Assembly (NCBI GenBank): GCA_035362835.1
Contig: DAOSDY010000001.1
Span: 1 to 64,000 of the forward strand
Source of the DNA: Melioribacteraceae bacterium
Lineage (GTDB): Bacteria > Bacteroidota > Ignavibacteria > Ignavibacteriales > Melioribacteraceae
Direction: 5' to 3'
DNA: 64,000 nucleotides
Part shown: one piece after another, positions 7,021 to 15,780 of the stretch
Layout of the letters: each line of letters starts with the position of its first letter
Position numbering within the stretch: position 1 is the first letter of the stretch
The notes under the pieces: generated by a model
What the model was told of the DNA's origin: nothing
Seen by the model: the letters and a program-made list of their open reading frames with translations, nothing else
The model's database searches: none
Program-made: the position numbers and the translations under genes

Positions 7021-7970
7021 AGTCCCAATTTTTTCATTAACATTTTTATCGGTTTGGAATTCTGCATAATATAGAAATGAATTGCCGGAACATTCTTATT
7101 CAACAATTCTTCCACTTGTTTAAATGTCCACTCAACTCCGATCTCGACCGCATGCTCTGGTTTGGATTTGTCTATTTCCTCAACCAGATCGGAAGGGATA
7201 TCGATATAAAAGTTCTTAGGTATACTGTGGGCATGCGATCTGGAAGTAATAATTTTCAATCCGGGAATAATCGGGACGGAGATCCCCTCCTTCCTGCAAT
7301 TATCCACATAATCGAAATACAAATTATTATCATAGAACATCTGGGTTACAATATAAGCAGCACCGGCTTCAATTTTTGCGTGAGTATATTTTATATCAGT
7401 TAAAAGGTTGGGGGCCTCGAAATGCTTTTCGGGATAACCGCTGGTTCCGATACAGAAATCCATTGCAAATGCATCGAGCAAACCTTCCTCTAGATATTTG
7501 CCTTTATTCAGATCAGAAATTTGCCTGATAAGATCTATGCCATAATTATTAGCGCTTCTTCCGTACTTAAGGGGTTTATTAAATCCGCTTTCGTCACCTC
7601 TTATAGCAAGGACATTATCAATTCCGAGGTAATGAATTTCGATAAGAAAATCCTCGGTTTCCTCGCGTGTAAAACCGGAACACAAGACATGAGGCACAGC
7701 ATCTATATTATATTTATTCTGAATCAGGGCGCATATTCCGAGAGTACCCGGGCGCTTCCTTTTTACTTTCATTTTCATTCCGCCTTCGGTTGTTTCCTCA
7801 TACATTACTTCCGCGGCATGACTTGTAATATCGATGAAGGGAGGTTTATAGAGAACTATATCGTCCAGTACCGAGAGGAGCTGACGAATATCGCCCCCAC
7901 GTTTAGGAGGGATTAGTTCAAAACTGATAAGAGTTTGATTTGCTTTATAGAGATGTTCAGTTACTTTCAT
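7017..7970 (-). CDS. metF: Methylenetetrahydrofolate reductase
   Basis: Reduces 5,10-methylene-THF to 5-methyl-THF with FAD. The 317-residue protein has the N-terminal FELIPPKRGGD motif with the catalytic glutamate, the barrel signatures NVLAIRGDE, FCIGTSGYPE and YIVTQMFYDN, and a C-terminal AIHFYIMQNSK strand-helix. The region GICALIQNKYNIDAVPH is the usual folate-site histidine segment. It is probably the first gene of the metF-oxidoreductase-aldolase-ddl-FtsB-rarA run. A TTGACA at 7989-7994 lies too close to the ATG to serve as the -35 for this start, so the promoter is unclear and it may be read through from the acylase gene. Confidence 0.95.
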   Translation of the reverse strand: MKVTEHLYKANQTLISFELIPPKRGGDIRQLLSVLDDIVLYKPPFIDITSHAAEVMYEETTEGGMKMKVKRKRPGTLGICALIQNKYNIDAVPHVLCSGFTREETEDFLIEIHYLGIDNVLAIRGDESGFNKPLKYGRSANNYGIDLIRQISDLNKGKYLEEGLLDAFAMDFCIGTSGYPEKHFEAPNLLTDIKYTHAKIEAGAAYIVTQMFYDNNLYFDYVDNCRKEGISVPIIPGLKIITSRSHAHSIPKNFYIDIPSDLVEEIDKSKPEHAVEIGVEWTFKQVEELLNKNVPAIHFYIMQNSKPIKMLMKKLGL

Positions 7971-8023
7971 ATTGATTCTTTATGTGTTTGTCAAATTTAA
8001 CATTTTGTCGCATAAACTTCTTA

Positions 8024-10495
8024 TCAGGAATTACCGGGCATTAATTTAAGCAGATGTCCGGCTTTACTCTTAAATACTTTTTCAGAAAGCGGAATTCTGA
8101 TATACTCCCCTTTCAGCCACATACCGGTCATATCTTTATAGTGATCGCTCATGAAATATCCGGATTGTCCGGCAGGTAAAATGATCTCCATAAATTCAGG
8201 ATCACCGAAATCATATATGTAGCGCAAAGATGGGCCGAGAATATTCCGGAACGGTTCCGACCTGTACGGTTTAGAAAAATCTCTCTTCTCTTCATAAAGC
8301 TCGGAGAACGAATATTCAGTATTGAACACAGTAGTTCCGTCACCGCCAATTTCATAAGGACCGATATTGATTAGCTGATCAATCAAGCCGGACTGGTTGG
8401 CGAAGAGATGTTTCAGATAAACTTTGTGGATTTTACCCCACTGCCACATTGAAATATCCGCACCCAGATTTTTCTCGAGTTCGCTTAATGCATCTACGAG
8501 ACTCTTTCTTATAATCTGATCTCTCGACTCCACCTGAGGTGTCCGGATATCATCGAAGAAGGAAGATGAATTATCATAAAGGTACTTAAGTATAATTCTA
8601 TAAGGGATATTTGCGAGGAAAACATATTCTTTCAATAAGTCGCTGCCTAACTCGTCTTCAAAAATATTTTTAATCAAACGGTGGAAGAAGTGGAGGTAAA
8701 TTGCAGGGACCTGACTTGAAGCAGTGAGTTCAAAATCCCAGTTATCCAGCAGCTCAATCGCGGTCTTCAAATTCCTGTCGTTAATTTTTGCATCTTCGAA
8801 TGCCTTAAGAATGTAAGGTATAATCTCTCTTGCATAGGGAGAAATAAAATCGAGCTGATATTTTTTAAAATCCTTTACAGAGTGCTGTTTCCCGGAATTT
8901 AATAATTCAAATATCCTTTCAATTCTAGAAGAAGGTTCCCAGATATTTGAAATATGATACTTAAAAACGGAGCTGGTCTTATTATTTGCAGTAGCAATAA
9001 ATTCCTGGGGAGGGTTGAAGAGTTTCGGCATTTCTTCATACGGCACAAATCCTTTCCAATCCGATTGGGAAGTTGAACCGTCATAAACAAGAGAAGGACT
9101 TAAACTGCTTCTGAGGGGCAGCCTGGCAGCACAAACATAACCGATATTACCATTAACATCGGCGTAAACAAAATTCTGTCCGGGAACAGTAAAGAATCTG
9201 AGAGCGGATTTAAAATCCTCCCAGTTATCAGCTTTACTAAGTGAGATAGCGGCAAACAATTCATCGCTAAATTCTAAACCGGTCCACCGCATGCTCAAAA
9301 CCGATTTTACTTTTCCTTCTTCGGGGTAGAGCTGATTAAAAGTATGAATATCAGAAACAATAGGCCCGCGGTGAGATTTCCTGATTGTAAATTTATAGTG
9401 GAGCGAATCTTTAACTGCGAAGGAGTCCGTGTAGACTGCCAGATCTCTCAATTGATTATCGACGTAATAACGGTTTCCGGTTGAATCCAGTTTCTCTGCA
9501 TAGAAGTCGCAATCATCCGCCATAACATTCGTCATAGCCCAGGCAATATTCCTGTTTTTCCCGATCACAATTGCCGGAAGGCCGGGGATCGTAAAACCCT
9601 CAGCATTCCAATTTTCACTCCTAATTACTGCAAAATACCACTTGCCCGGAAGTGAGAGCGCAAGGTGAGGGTCATTTGCAATAACCGGCTTTTGAGAAAC
9701 AGACCTTGCACCGCTAACAACCCAGTTATTGGAACCGATATGTGTCCCTACAAAACCGGTAAAGTCCCTGAACATTCTATCCACGTTTATAAAACCCATT
9801 GCCGAGGAAGAGACCGAAGGAATATTTTTAGGAATAATGGTTGGAGCATTTTCCGGAAATCCGGGTAGCAATTCCGAAGCTTTTTCCGGGCCGAGTTTAT
9901 GAATTAGATTTGAAAACAGAATATCGCTCCACCAGCTGATATTTAATTCCCAGCCCATCAGTTTTGCAATCACTAAACTATGTTCAGGTTTCCACGGATA
10001 CGGATCGTACCCGAGCAGATCAAATTCAACCTGATATTTTCCTTTATTATCCTCAATGAAACTATTCACACCGCGGGAATAAGCTTCAAGAATCTTACGT
10101 GAGACGGGATTAATCTTTGACAGACTTTCTTCAACAATCTTATAAATGCCGACAGTTCTGAACATTTTATCGATAGGGACGGTTTTGGAACCGAATACTT
10201 CACTTAATCTTCCTTCCCCGGCTCTGCGTGCAAGATCCATTTGAAATAATCTTTCCTGTGCATGAACAAATCCGAGCGTAAACGCTGCATCCTCGTCATT
10301 TTCCGCCGAGATCATCGGGATAGCAAATGAATCACGGTACACCTCAACACCCGCGATAAGTCCTTTCGCCGTAATCTCTCCGTCATATTCAGGCAATGAT
10401 TTTCTCAACATGAAATATGATATCACGAAGAGAAATATCACAATGATAATAAGAGTGCCAGCGATACCGATAAGGACTTTTTTCCAGGATTTCAT
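8024..10495 (-). CDS. Penicillin acylase family (N-terminal nucleophile amidohydrolase)
   Basis: An 823-residue proenzyme of the penicillin amidase/acyl-homoserine-lactone acylase family (Ntn hydrolase, S45). It has an N-terminal membrane anchor or signal (about 8-30), then the alpha-chain region (FTLGFVHAQERLFQMD, 73-88) and the maturation site at Gly254-Ser255 in HIGSNNWVVSG: Ser255 would become the N-terminal nucleophile of the beta chain after self-cleavage. IPGLPAIVIGKNRNIAWAMTN and the C-terminal SGYFMSDHY are further family signatures. It acts in the periplasm. Substrates could be N-acyl amino acids, acyl-homoserine lactones or acylated peptides; sequence alone does not say. It lies 53 bp before metF on the same strand and is divergent from rmuC. 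Confidence 0.92.
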   Translation of the reverse strand: MKSWKKVLIGIAGTLIIIVIFLFVISYFMLRKSLPEYDGEITAKGLIAGVEVYRDSFAIPMISAENDEDAAFTLGFVHAQERLFQMDLARRAGEGRLSEVFGSKTVPIDKMFRTVGIYKIVEESLSKINPVSRKILEAYSRGVNSFIEDNKGKYQVEFDLLGYDPYPWKPEHSLVIAKLMGWELNISWWSDILFSNLIHKLGPEKASELLPGFPENAPTIIPKNIPSVSSSAMGFINVDRMFRDFTGFVGTHIGSNNWVVSGARSVSQKPVIANDPHLALSLPGKWYFAVIRSENWNAEGFTIPGLPAIVIGKNRNIAWAMTNVMADDCDFYAEKLDSTGNRYYVDNQLRDLAVYTDSFAVKDSLHYKFTIRKSHRGPIVSDIHTFNQLYPEEGKVKSVLSMRWTGLEFSDELFAAISLSKADNWEDFKSALRFFTVPGQNFVYADVNGNIGYVCAARLPLRSSLSPSLVYDGSTSQSDWKGFVPYEEMPKLFNPPQEFIATANNKTSSVFKYHISNIWEPSSRIERIFELLNSGKQHSVKDFKKYQLDFISPYAREIIPYILKAFEDAKINDRNLKTAIELLDNWDFELTASSQVPAIYLHFFHRLIKNIFEDELGSDLLKEYVFLANIPYRIILKYLYDNSSSFFDDIRTPQVESRDQIIRKSLVDALSELEKNLGADISMWQWGKIHKVYLKHLFANQSGLIDQLINIGPYEIGGDGTTVFNTEYSFSELYEEKRDFSKPYRSEPFRNILGPSLRYIYDFGDPEFMEIILPAGQSGYFMSDHYKDMTGMWLKGEYIRIPLSEKVFKSKAGHLLKLMPGNS

Positions 10496-10604
10496 TTTAT
10501 CTCAATTGAATTACTTATTTAAAATAATGAAATAATATTTGCTGAATAAAAAAATATTTAATAAATAACCGCACGACTTTAAGAATTGTTTTGAGGAAAA
10601 GGAG

Positions 10605-11837
10605 ATGGATCAGTTTCTTACAATCGGGTTATACGGCCTGCTGATAATAATCGTAATTGTAACATGGATTATCTATAAAAGGATAAAGGACACTTCGCAG
10701 ATTAATTTAAAAGAAGAACTCGAAAGGATAGATAAATCCTTCCGAGATGAGCTTATGAGAAACCGGGATGAATCGTCCAAAACAGGTAAGGCACAGCGCG
10801 AGGAACTGAGCAGCGCGATTAAACAATTCGGGGATCAATTATATGATCAGCTTTCTAAACTGATCCAGACCAATGAACAGAAATTCGATAAGCTTCAGAA
10901 CCGGGTTGAATCGCAGCTCAAAGAGATCCAGGATAATAATTCAAGAAAGCTTGAAGAGATGAGACAGACAGTTGATGAAAAACTTCACAGCACACTTGAA
11001 AAGAGGCTGGGCGAATCTTTTAAACTTGTAAGCGAACGTCTCGAAGCTGTTAGAGAAGGCCTTGGAGAAATGAAAAACCTTGCAGTAGGTGTAGGTGATC
11101 TGAAAAAAGTCCTAACGAATGTAAAAACCCGCGGTACATGGGGAGAGATACAACTAGAGAACCTGATTGAACAGATACTTACTCCCGATCAGTATTCAAA
11201 AAACATAAGCACAAAAAAGAATTCGAATGAGAGAGTAGAATTCGCGATTAAGATGCCGGGAAGAAGCGAGAATAAAGACGGATTGTGCTGGCTGCCAATA
11301 GATGCAAAATTCCCGATGGAGGACTATCAGCGTTTATTAGCCGCTCAGGATTCCGCCGAACCGCCTTTAATCGAAGAAGCATCGAAAGCACTGGAAAACA
11401 GAATTAAAGCGGAAGCCAAATCAATTAACGAGAAATATATCGACCCTCCGAACACCACGGATGTTGCACTACTATTCCTCCCTGTTGAAGGCCTTTTTGC
11501 AGAAGTATTACGCAGACCTGGATTGTTTGAAAAACTGCAAAATGATTTCAAGGTTATACTGACCGGCCCAACAACATTAACCGCCATACTAAACAGTCTT
11601 CAGATGGGTTTTAGAACACTTGCAATCGAGAAACGTTCGAGCGAAGTATGGAGCCTGCTCGGAACAGTGAAAACCGAGTTTTCGAAATTCGGCGACGTAC
11701 TCGATAAAACCCAGGAGAAATTGCGTCAGGCGAGCGATACAATAGACTCGGCAAAGACACGCTCGCGTGCAATTGAAAGAAAACTGAAGGACGTTCAGGA
11801 ACTCCCGGGCAGTGACGAAACCAAACTGATCGATTAG
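10605..11837 (+). CDS. rmuC: DNA recombination protein RmuC
   Basis: A 410-residue member of the RmuC family, which restricts inversions between short repeats. It has an N-terminal transmembrane helix (about 7-23), a long coiled coil (about 30-170, rich in Lys/Glu/Gln) and the nuclease-like RmuC domain with TRGTWGEIQLENLIEQIL and WLPIDAKFPMEDYQRL. A purine-rich ribosome binding site (GAGGAAAAGGAG) precedes the ATG. It is a single gene, divergent from the acylase; a weak hairpin (11832-11839 with 11852-11859) follows but has no T tract. The RmuC domain resembles PD-(D/E)XK nucleases; I did not verify every catalytic residue. Confidence 0.95.
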   Translation: MDQFLTIGLYGLLIIIVIVTWIIYKRIKDTSQINLKEELERIDKSFRDELMRNRDESSKTGKAQREELSSAIKQFGDQLYDQLSKLIQTNEQKFDKLQNRVESQLKEIQDNNSRKLEEMRQTVDEKLHSTLEKRLGESFKLVSERLEAVREGLGEMKNLAVGVGDLKKVLTNVKTRGTWGEIQLENLIEQILTPDQYSKNISTKKNSNERVEFAIKMPGRSENKDGLCWLPIDAKFPMEDYQRLLAAQDSAEPPLIEEASKALENRIKAEAKSINEKYIDPPNTTDVALLFLPVEGLFAEVLRRPGLFEKLQNDFKVILTGPTTLTAILNSLQMGFRTLAIEKRSSEVWSLLGTVKTEFSKFGDVLDKTQEKLRQASDTIDSAKTRSRAIERKLKDVQELPGSDETKLID

Positions 11838-11995
11838 CGGAAATAATTTTTCGCTAATCTCAATTATTCCAACCGGCTGGCAGGGCACTTTTTACCGACA
11901 GATTTCCGCCATTCACCGATTTCTTATTCATCAGGCAGAACCCGGTTAATATCTTTGCGTCAGATTAAACAGGTAAATAAAACTTTGAGGTTAAC

Positions 11996-12685
11996 ATGGC
12001 ATGGCATAAACTAAAATCGAGAGTAATAGTAGGAATTATACTCGTAATAATCGGAGTTCTTTTTCTATTACGTAATTACGACATTGCATTTTTCCCTTTC
12101 GAAATGATCACATGGGAATATTTTTTCATCCTATTCGGTCTGCTATTATTTATCCTATCGGACAATAAGACGGCCGGAATTATTTTCCTGGCAATAGGTC
12201 TTTTCAATTTAGTACCCCAACTCTGGCCTTTGATCTTTGTGGTTATCGGTCTTTACATAATTCTCAAACGAAAAGGAAGCAGGCCAATGGCGCATTTCAA
12301 ACATTACCATCGCGACAGTAATATTCCCGATGGTGAAGTAGCAAAAGACTATCTTGAAGATGTAAATGTATTCGGCGGCGGTACAAAAATAATTAATACA
12401 GAGAATTTCAAGGGTGGAAATGTAGTTTCAATTTTCGGAGGTTCAGAAATCAACCTGATGGGTTCGAAGCTTGCCGAAGGTGAGAACAGTCTGGAAATGA
12501 CAGCTATTTTCGGCGGTTCGACACTTATAATACCATCGGACTGGAAAGTTGAGACCGATGTTCTATCGATATTTGGAGGATTCAGCGATAAAAGGAGAAA
12601 GGACCCGAACAAGGTTCAGGATCCGAACAGAATACTTGTTATAAAAGGCCTTGCTTTATTCGGCGGCGGAGAAATTAAAAATTAA
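11996..12685 (+). CDS. LiaF-like membrane protein (first paralogue)
   Basis: A 229-residue protein with an N-terminal set of about four transmembrane helices (residues about 8-92; GVLFLLRN is typical of the LiaI/LiaF membrane region) and a soluble beta-rich C-terminal domain (about 110-229) containing repeated F-G-G turns (VFGGGTKI, SIFGGSEINL, AIFGGSTLII, SIFGGF, LFGGGEI) as in the LiaF C-terminal/DUF2154 beta-helix. LiaF proteins sense cell-envelope stress and restrain a partner histidine kinase. It is followed 17 bp later by a paralogue and then by a LytS-type kinase and a LytTR regulator, so it is best read as the sensory input of that module. Related proteins in Bacteroidota are annotated only as cell wall-active antibiotics response proteins. 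Confidence 0.82.
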   Translation: MAWHKLKSRVIVGIILVIIGVLFLLRNYDIAFFPFEMITWEYFFILFGLLLFILSDNKTAGIIFLAIGLFNLVPQLWPLIFVVIGLYIILKRKGSRPMAHFKHYHRDSNIPDGEVAKDYLEDVNVFGGGTKIINTENFKGGNVVSIFGGSEINLMGSKLAEGENSLEMTAIFGGSTLIIPSDWKVETDVLSIFGGFSDKRRKDPNKVQDPNRILVIKGLALFGGGEIKN

Positions 12686-12702
12686 TTCTACGGAGTAATA
12701 AA

Positions 12703-13413
12703 ATGAAAAACGACGGAAAAATCTGGATTGGAATAATTCTTATTGCTGTGGGCGCTCTTCTGGTTGCAGATAATTTTTTCTATTTCGATTTCAGTGTCCA
12801 CCATTTGATTTTTTCTTGGCATACAATATTCCTGATTATTGGGCTTGTAATTCTGAACAACTCTAAAAACAGTGTTGTGGGAATTGTTTTCGTTGTACTG
12901 GGATTGTTCGGGATACTGGGATACATCTCACCATTCGATATAAGATTTTCGCTCAGAGATTACTGGCCGATAATCCTGATTATTGTAGGATTTTTTATTC
13001 TGTTCAGAAGACGGGAGCCGAATATATTAACGAATCCGGAGGGCAGCAAACAGGAATTTCAGACTTCAACAGCCAGCATTCTTGATGAATCGTCGATATT
13101 CAACAGCACAAACAGAATAATAGACTCTGATAATTTCAGAGGGGGCAAAGCAACAACAATATTCGGTTCAACAAAACTCGATCTCACAAGGGCTTCCCTA
13201 TCCCCCGGAGAAAACACGCTTGAGATAACATGCCTGTTCGGCGGGTGCGATATTTCAATACCTAAAACCTGGAAAGTGATTCTAAACGTTTCGGCTATCT
13301 TCGGAGGTTTTGAAGACAAAAGATTCCTGGCAATGAGCGATGCAAAAACAGAAGGCGTACTGATTATAAAAGGGACCGTCATATTCGGCGGCGGTGAAAT
13401 TACAAGCTATTAG
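12703..13413 (+). CDS. LiaF-like membrane protein (second paralogue)
   Basis: A 236-residue paralogue of the preceding gene with the same plan: about four N-terminal transmembrane helices (about 6-105), a linker rich in Ser/Thr, and a C-terminal FGG-repeat domain (TIFGSTKLDL, CLFGGCDISI, AIFGGF, IFGGGEI). Both copies carry the same N-(R/K)GG-A/NV-SIFG-type core, so they arose by tandem duplication and then diverged. It stops 12 bp before the histidine kinase gene. The two could form a hetero-oligomer or detect different signals; this is inference. Confidence 0.82.
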   Translation: MKNDGKIWIGIILIAVGALLVADNFFYFDFSVHHLIFSWHTIFLIIGLVILNNSKNSVVGIVFVVLGLFGILGYISPFDIRFSLRDYWPIILIIVGFFILFRRREPNILTNPEGSKQEFQTSTASILDESSIFNSTNRIIDSDNFRGGKATTIFGSTKLDLTRASLSPGENTLEITCLFGGCDISIPKTWKVILNVSAIFGGFEDKRFLAMSDAKTEGVLIIKGTVIFGGGEITSY

Positions 13414-13425
13414 AACTGGACAGAA

Positions 13426-14490
13426 ATGGGAAATCCGTTTATAAAGAACATAAAGATTTTTGCTATCTACCTGATGATATGGGTCTTCATCAGCCTGATA
13501 CACAATGTAGTTGTAATCTTCCTTCTTAATGTAAAACTGGAACAGGCCCTGGTCGAAAGCATTATCTATAATACTCTCTACTTTCTGCTCGGCATCAGTC
13601 TTTGGTATACGGTAAGTTATAACACGCTTGAAAATTATACTCCTGTAAAAATATTCGTAAACCATTCGGCAGCCGCAATTATTACGTCCGCCGTGTGGGC
13701 ATTGTCAGGTTATTATATTCTCGTTAATATTTTTAATGACAATCAGGAGTACAAGACATTTCTTTTGAACTCTGGTATATGGCGGTTTATAATCGGAATC
13801 TTCTTTTACCTGATTATTGTGGCCGTGGATTATGTGATAATCTACTACAATAATTTTCAGCAGAAACTTTTCCGTGAATCAGAGCTGAATACTCTTGTTA
13901 AGGAAGCGGAATTAAAATCGTTGAAATACCAGATTAATCCGCACTTCATTTTCAACAGTCTAAATTCTATCAGTTCGCTCACACTAAGCGATCCGGTTAA
14001 GGCCAGGGAAATGACAATCAAGCTATCGTCATTTCTAAGAAGCACCTTATCGAAGAATGAGAAGCAGAAAAGTAAACTGACAGATGAGATTTCGAATGCA
14101 AAGCTCTACCTGGACATTGAGAAAGTCCGGTTTGCCGACAAAGTTGAATTTGTAGAGGAACTTAATCCGGAATGCAAAGACCTTGAAATACCGAGCATGA
14201 TACTACAGCCGCTATTTGAAAACGCAATAAAGCACGGGGTATACGAAAGTCTCGAAAAAGTAATTATCAGGTTGCATTGCAGACCCGAAAAAGAATATCT
14301 TAAATTAATTGTTGAGAATAATTTTGATCCAGAAGCTATTCCACGTAAAGGCGAAGGGATAGGGATCAAGAATATTCAGAACAGGTTAAAGCTGATCTAC
14401 AATCAGGATAACCTGGTAACAATTGAAAAACTTAACGGTTTATTCAGAGTTAATATTTACATACCGGTTAAAAATGAAAAACAGAATTAA
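13426..14490 (+). CDS. LytS-family sensor histidine kinase
   Basis: A 354-residue membrane kinase with four predicted transmembrane helices (about 10-140), a short coiled-coil linker, then the LytS/YehU His_kinase domain: QINPHFIFNSLN (the phosphoacceptor His follows NP) and a C-terminal ATPase domain with PSMILQPLFENAIKHGV (N box) and GEGIGIKNIQNRL (G box). The ATG has GGACAG just upstream. It overlaps the response regulator gene by 17 bp, showing they are a cognate pair. No extracytoplasmic sensor domain is visible, so signal input is probably through the membrane part or through the two LiaF-like proteins encoded just before. Confidence 0.92.
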   Translation: MGNPFIKNIKIFAIYLMIWVFISLIHNVVVIFLLNVKLEQALVESIIYNTLYFLLGISLWYTVSYNTLENYTPVKIFVNHSAAAIITSAVWALSGYYILVNIFNDNQEYKTFLLNSGIWRFIIGIFFYLIIVAVDYVIIYYNNFQQKLFRESELNTLVKEAELKSLKYQINPHFIFNSLNSISSLTLSDPVKAREMTIKLSSFLRSTLSKNEKQKSKLTDEISNAKLYLDIEKVRFADKVEFVEELNPECKDLEIPSMILQPLFENAIKHGVYESLEKVIIRLHCRPEKEYLKLIVENNFDPEAIPRKGEGIGIKNIQNRLKLIYNQDNLVTIEKLNGLFRVNIYIPVKNEKQN

Positions 14491-15229
14491 AACACTGATA
14501 GTTGACGATGAGAAATTAGCGAGAGACATCGTAAAAAATTATCTCCGGAATTATCCTCATATTGATCTTGCGGGAGAATGTTCAAACGGTTTCGATGCGC
14601 TCAAAATGATAGGCGAGCTTTCGCCCGACCTGGTATTCCTGGATATACAGATGCCAAAGCTGACCGGGTTCGAGATGCTGGAAGTACTGGAGAATCCACC
14701 GGTAATAATTTTTACGACCGCATATGATCAATACGCTTTGAAAGCATTTGAAGTAAATGCAACCGATTACCTGATGAAACCCTTTTCGGAAGAGAGGTTT
14801 GCCGAGGCAATTCAGAGAGCTGAAAACCAGATCAAAAATAAATCAGAATCCGATAAGAAAATCTCCGACCTGTTAAAACATATCGGCAGAAAAGATGAGC
14901 ACCTGGAAAGAATTGTCGTAAAGAACGGTCCGAAGATCACAATCCTCCCTGTCGACAGTGTAAAATATCTTGAAGCGCAGGACGATTATGTAATGATCTA
15001 TACTGCCGGCGGAAATTTTCTAAAACAAAAAACAATGAAATACTTTGAAGAAAACCTGAATCCAGCCGAGTTCATACGAATTCACAGATCCTATATTGTA
15101 AAAACGACCGAGATTCAGCAGATAGAATTATTCGAAAAGGAGACTTACTTTGTATTACTAAAGGATGGTAAGAAGCTCCCTGTAAGCAAATCAGGTTACA
15201 GTGAATTGAAACAGATACTCGACAAATAA
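14474..15229 (+). CDS. LytTR-family response regulator
   Basis: A 251-residue regulator. Residues 1-120 form a receiver domain with the acidic pair in IVDDEKLA, the phosphoacceptor aspartate in VFLDIQMP, the Thr in FTTAYDQ and the Lys in LMKPF. Residues about 145-250 are a LytTR DNA-binding domain (VKYLEAQDDYVMIYT, FIRIHRSYIV). I place the start at the internal ATG (14474), directly before KNRIKTLIVDDE, because a longer in-frame start at 14423 would add 17 residues with no receiver-domain function. It overlaps the kinase gene by 17 bp and is followed after 2 bp by the methyltransferase gene. Likely targets include its own operon. Confidence 0.93.
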   Translation: MKNRIKTLIVDDEKLARDIVKNYLRNYPHIDLAGECSNGFDALKMIGELSPDLVFLDIQMPKLTGFEMLEVLENPPVIIFTTAYDQYALKAFEVNATDYLMKPFSEERFAEAIQRAENQIKNKSESDKKISDLLKHIGRKDEHLERIVVKNGPKITILPVDSVKYLEAQDDYVMIYTAGGNFLKQKTMKYFEENLNPAEFIRIHRSYIVKTTEIQQIELFEKETYFVLLKDGKKLPVSKSGYSELKQILDK

Positions 15230-15231
15230 AA

Positions 15232-15684
15232 ATGAGAAAGAGGGGGAAGATATTACCTCCGACCTATTTTTTAAGCGGAATTGTTTTAACACTACTAATT
15301 CATTTCCTGATCCCATTCATACAAATAATTGAATACCCGTTTAATCTTTTAGGCTTAATACCATTAATTATAAGCGGGATATTGAATATTGCCGCGGATA
15401 ACGCACTCAAAAAATTCAACACAACAGTAAAACCTTTTGAAGCATCAACTGCTCTTGTAACAACCGGGGTTTATAGGATTAGCCGGAATCCGATGTATTT
15501 GGGGATGTTTCTTTTCATTCTGGGTGAATCAATAATTCTTGGATCGATCGGCTCATTTGTTATACCAATCTTGTTTATAATTGTAATAAATAAAAGATTT
15601 ATATCAACTGAAGAAAAAATGCTTGCTTCTGAATTCAGAGAAAAATATTTGAGTTATTGTAAAGTAGTAAGACGGTGGATTTAA
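15232..15684 (+). CDS. Isoprenylcysteine carboxyl methyltransferase-like membrane protein
   Basis: A 150-residue integral membrane protein with four to five hydrophobic helices and the family's C-terminal signature: GVYRISRNPMYLGM (about 83-96) followed by helices and EEKMLASEFREKYLSYCKVVRRW near the end, which form the SAM and substrate site in the ICMT/PEMT superfamily. Bacterial members methylate unknown lipid or small substrates. It starts 2 bp after the LytTR regulator stop codon, so it is co-expressed with the envelope-stress module and may be one of its effectors. The functional link is inferred from position only. Confidence 0.85.
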   Translation: MRKRGKILPPTYFLSGIVLTLLIHFLIPFIQIIEYPFNLLGLIPLIISGILNIAADNALKKFNTTVKPFEASTALVTTGVYRISRNPMYLGMFLFILGESIILGSIGSFVIPILFIIVINKRFISTEEKMLASEFREKYLSYCKVVRRWI

Positions 15685-15780
15685 AAACCTGAAATCTTCC
15701 GTAAAGAATCTAATAACTGCATTCGTTGAAGTTTAGCTCACCTATCTTTATATTTGGTTACGAAAAGAACGGAATCCTCA

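Noticed and set aside
7966..7994. TTGACA at 7989-7994 as the metF promoter
   Set aside because: The matching -10 would lie over the ATG itself, so it cannot serve the annotated metF start.
11832..11859. Hairpin after rmuC as a terminator
   Set aside because: An 8-bp AT-rich stem with a 12-nt loop and no T tract; too weak to call.
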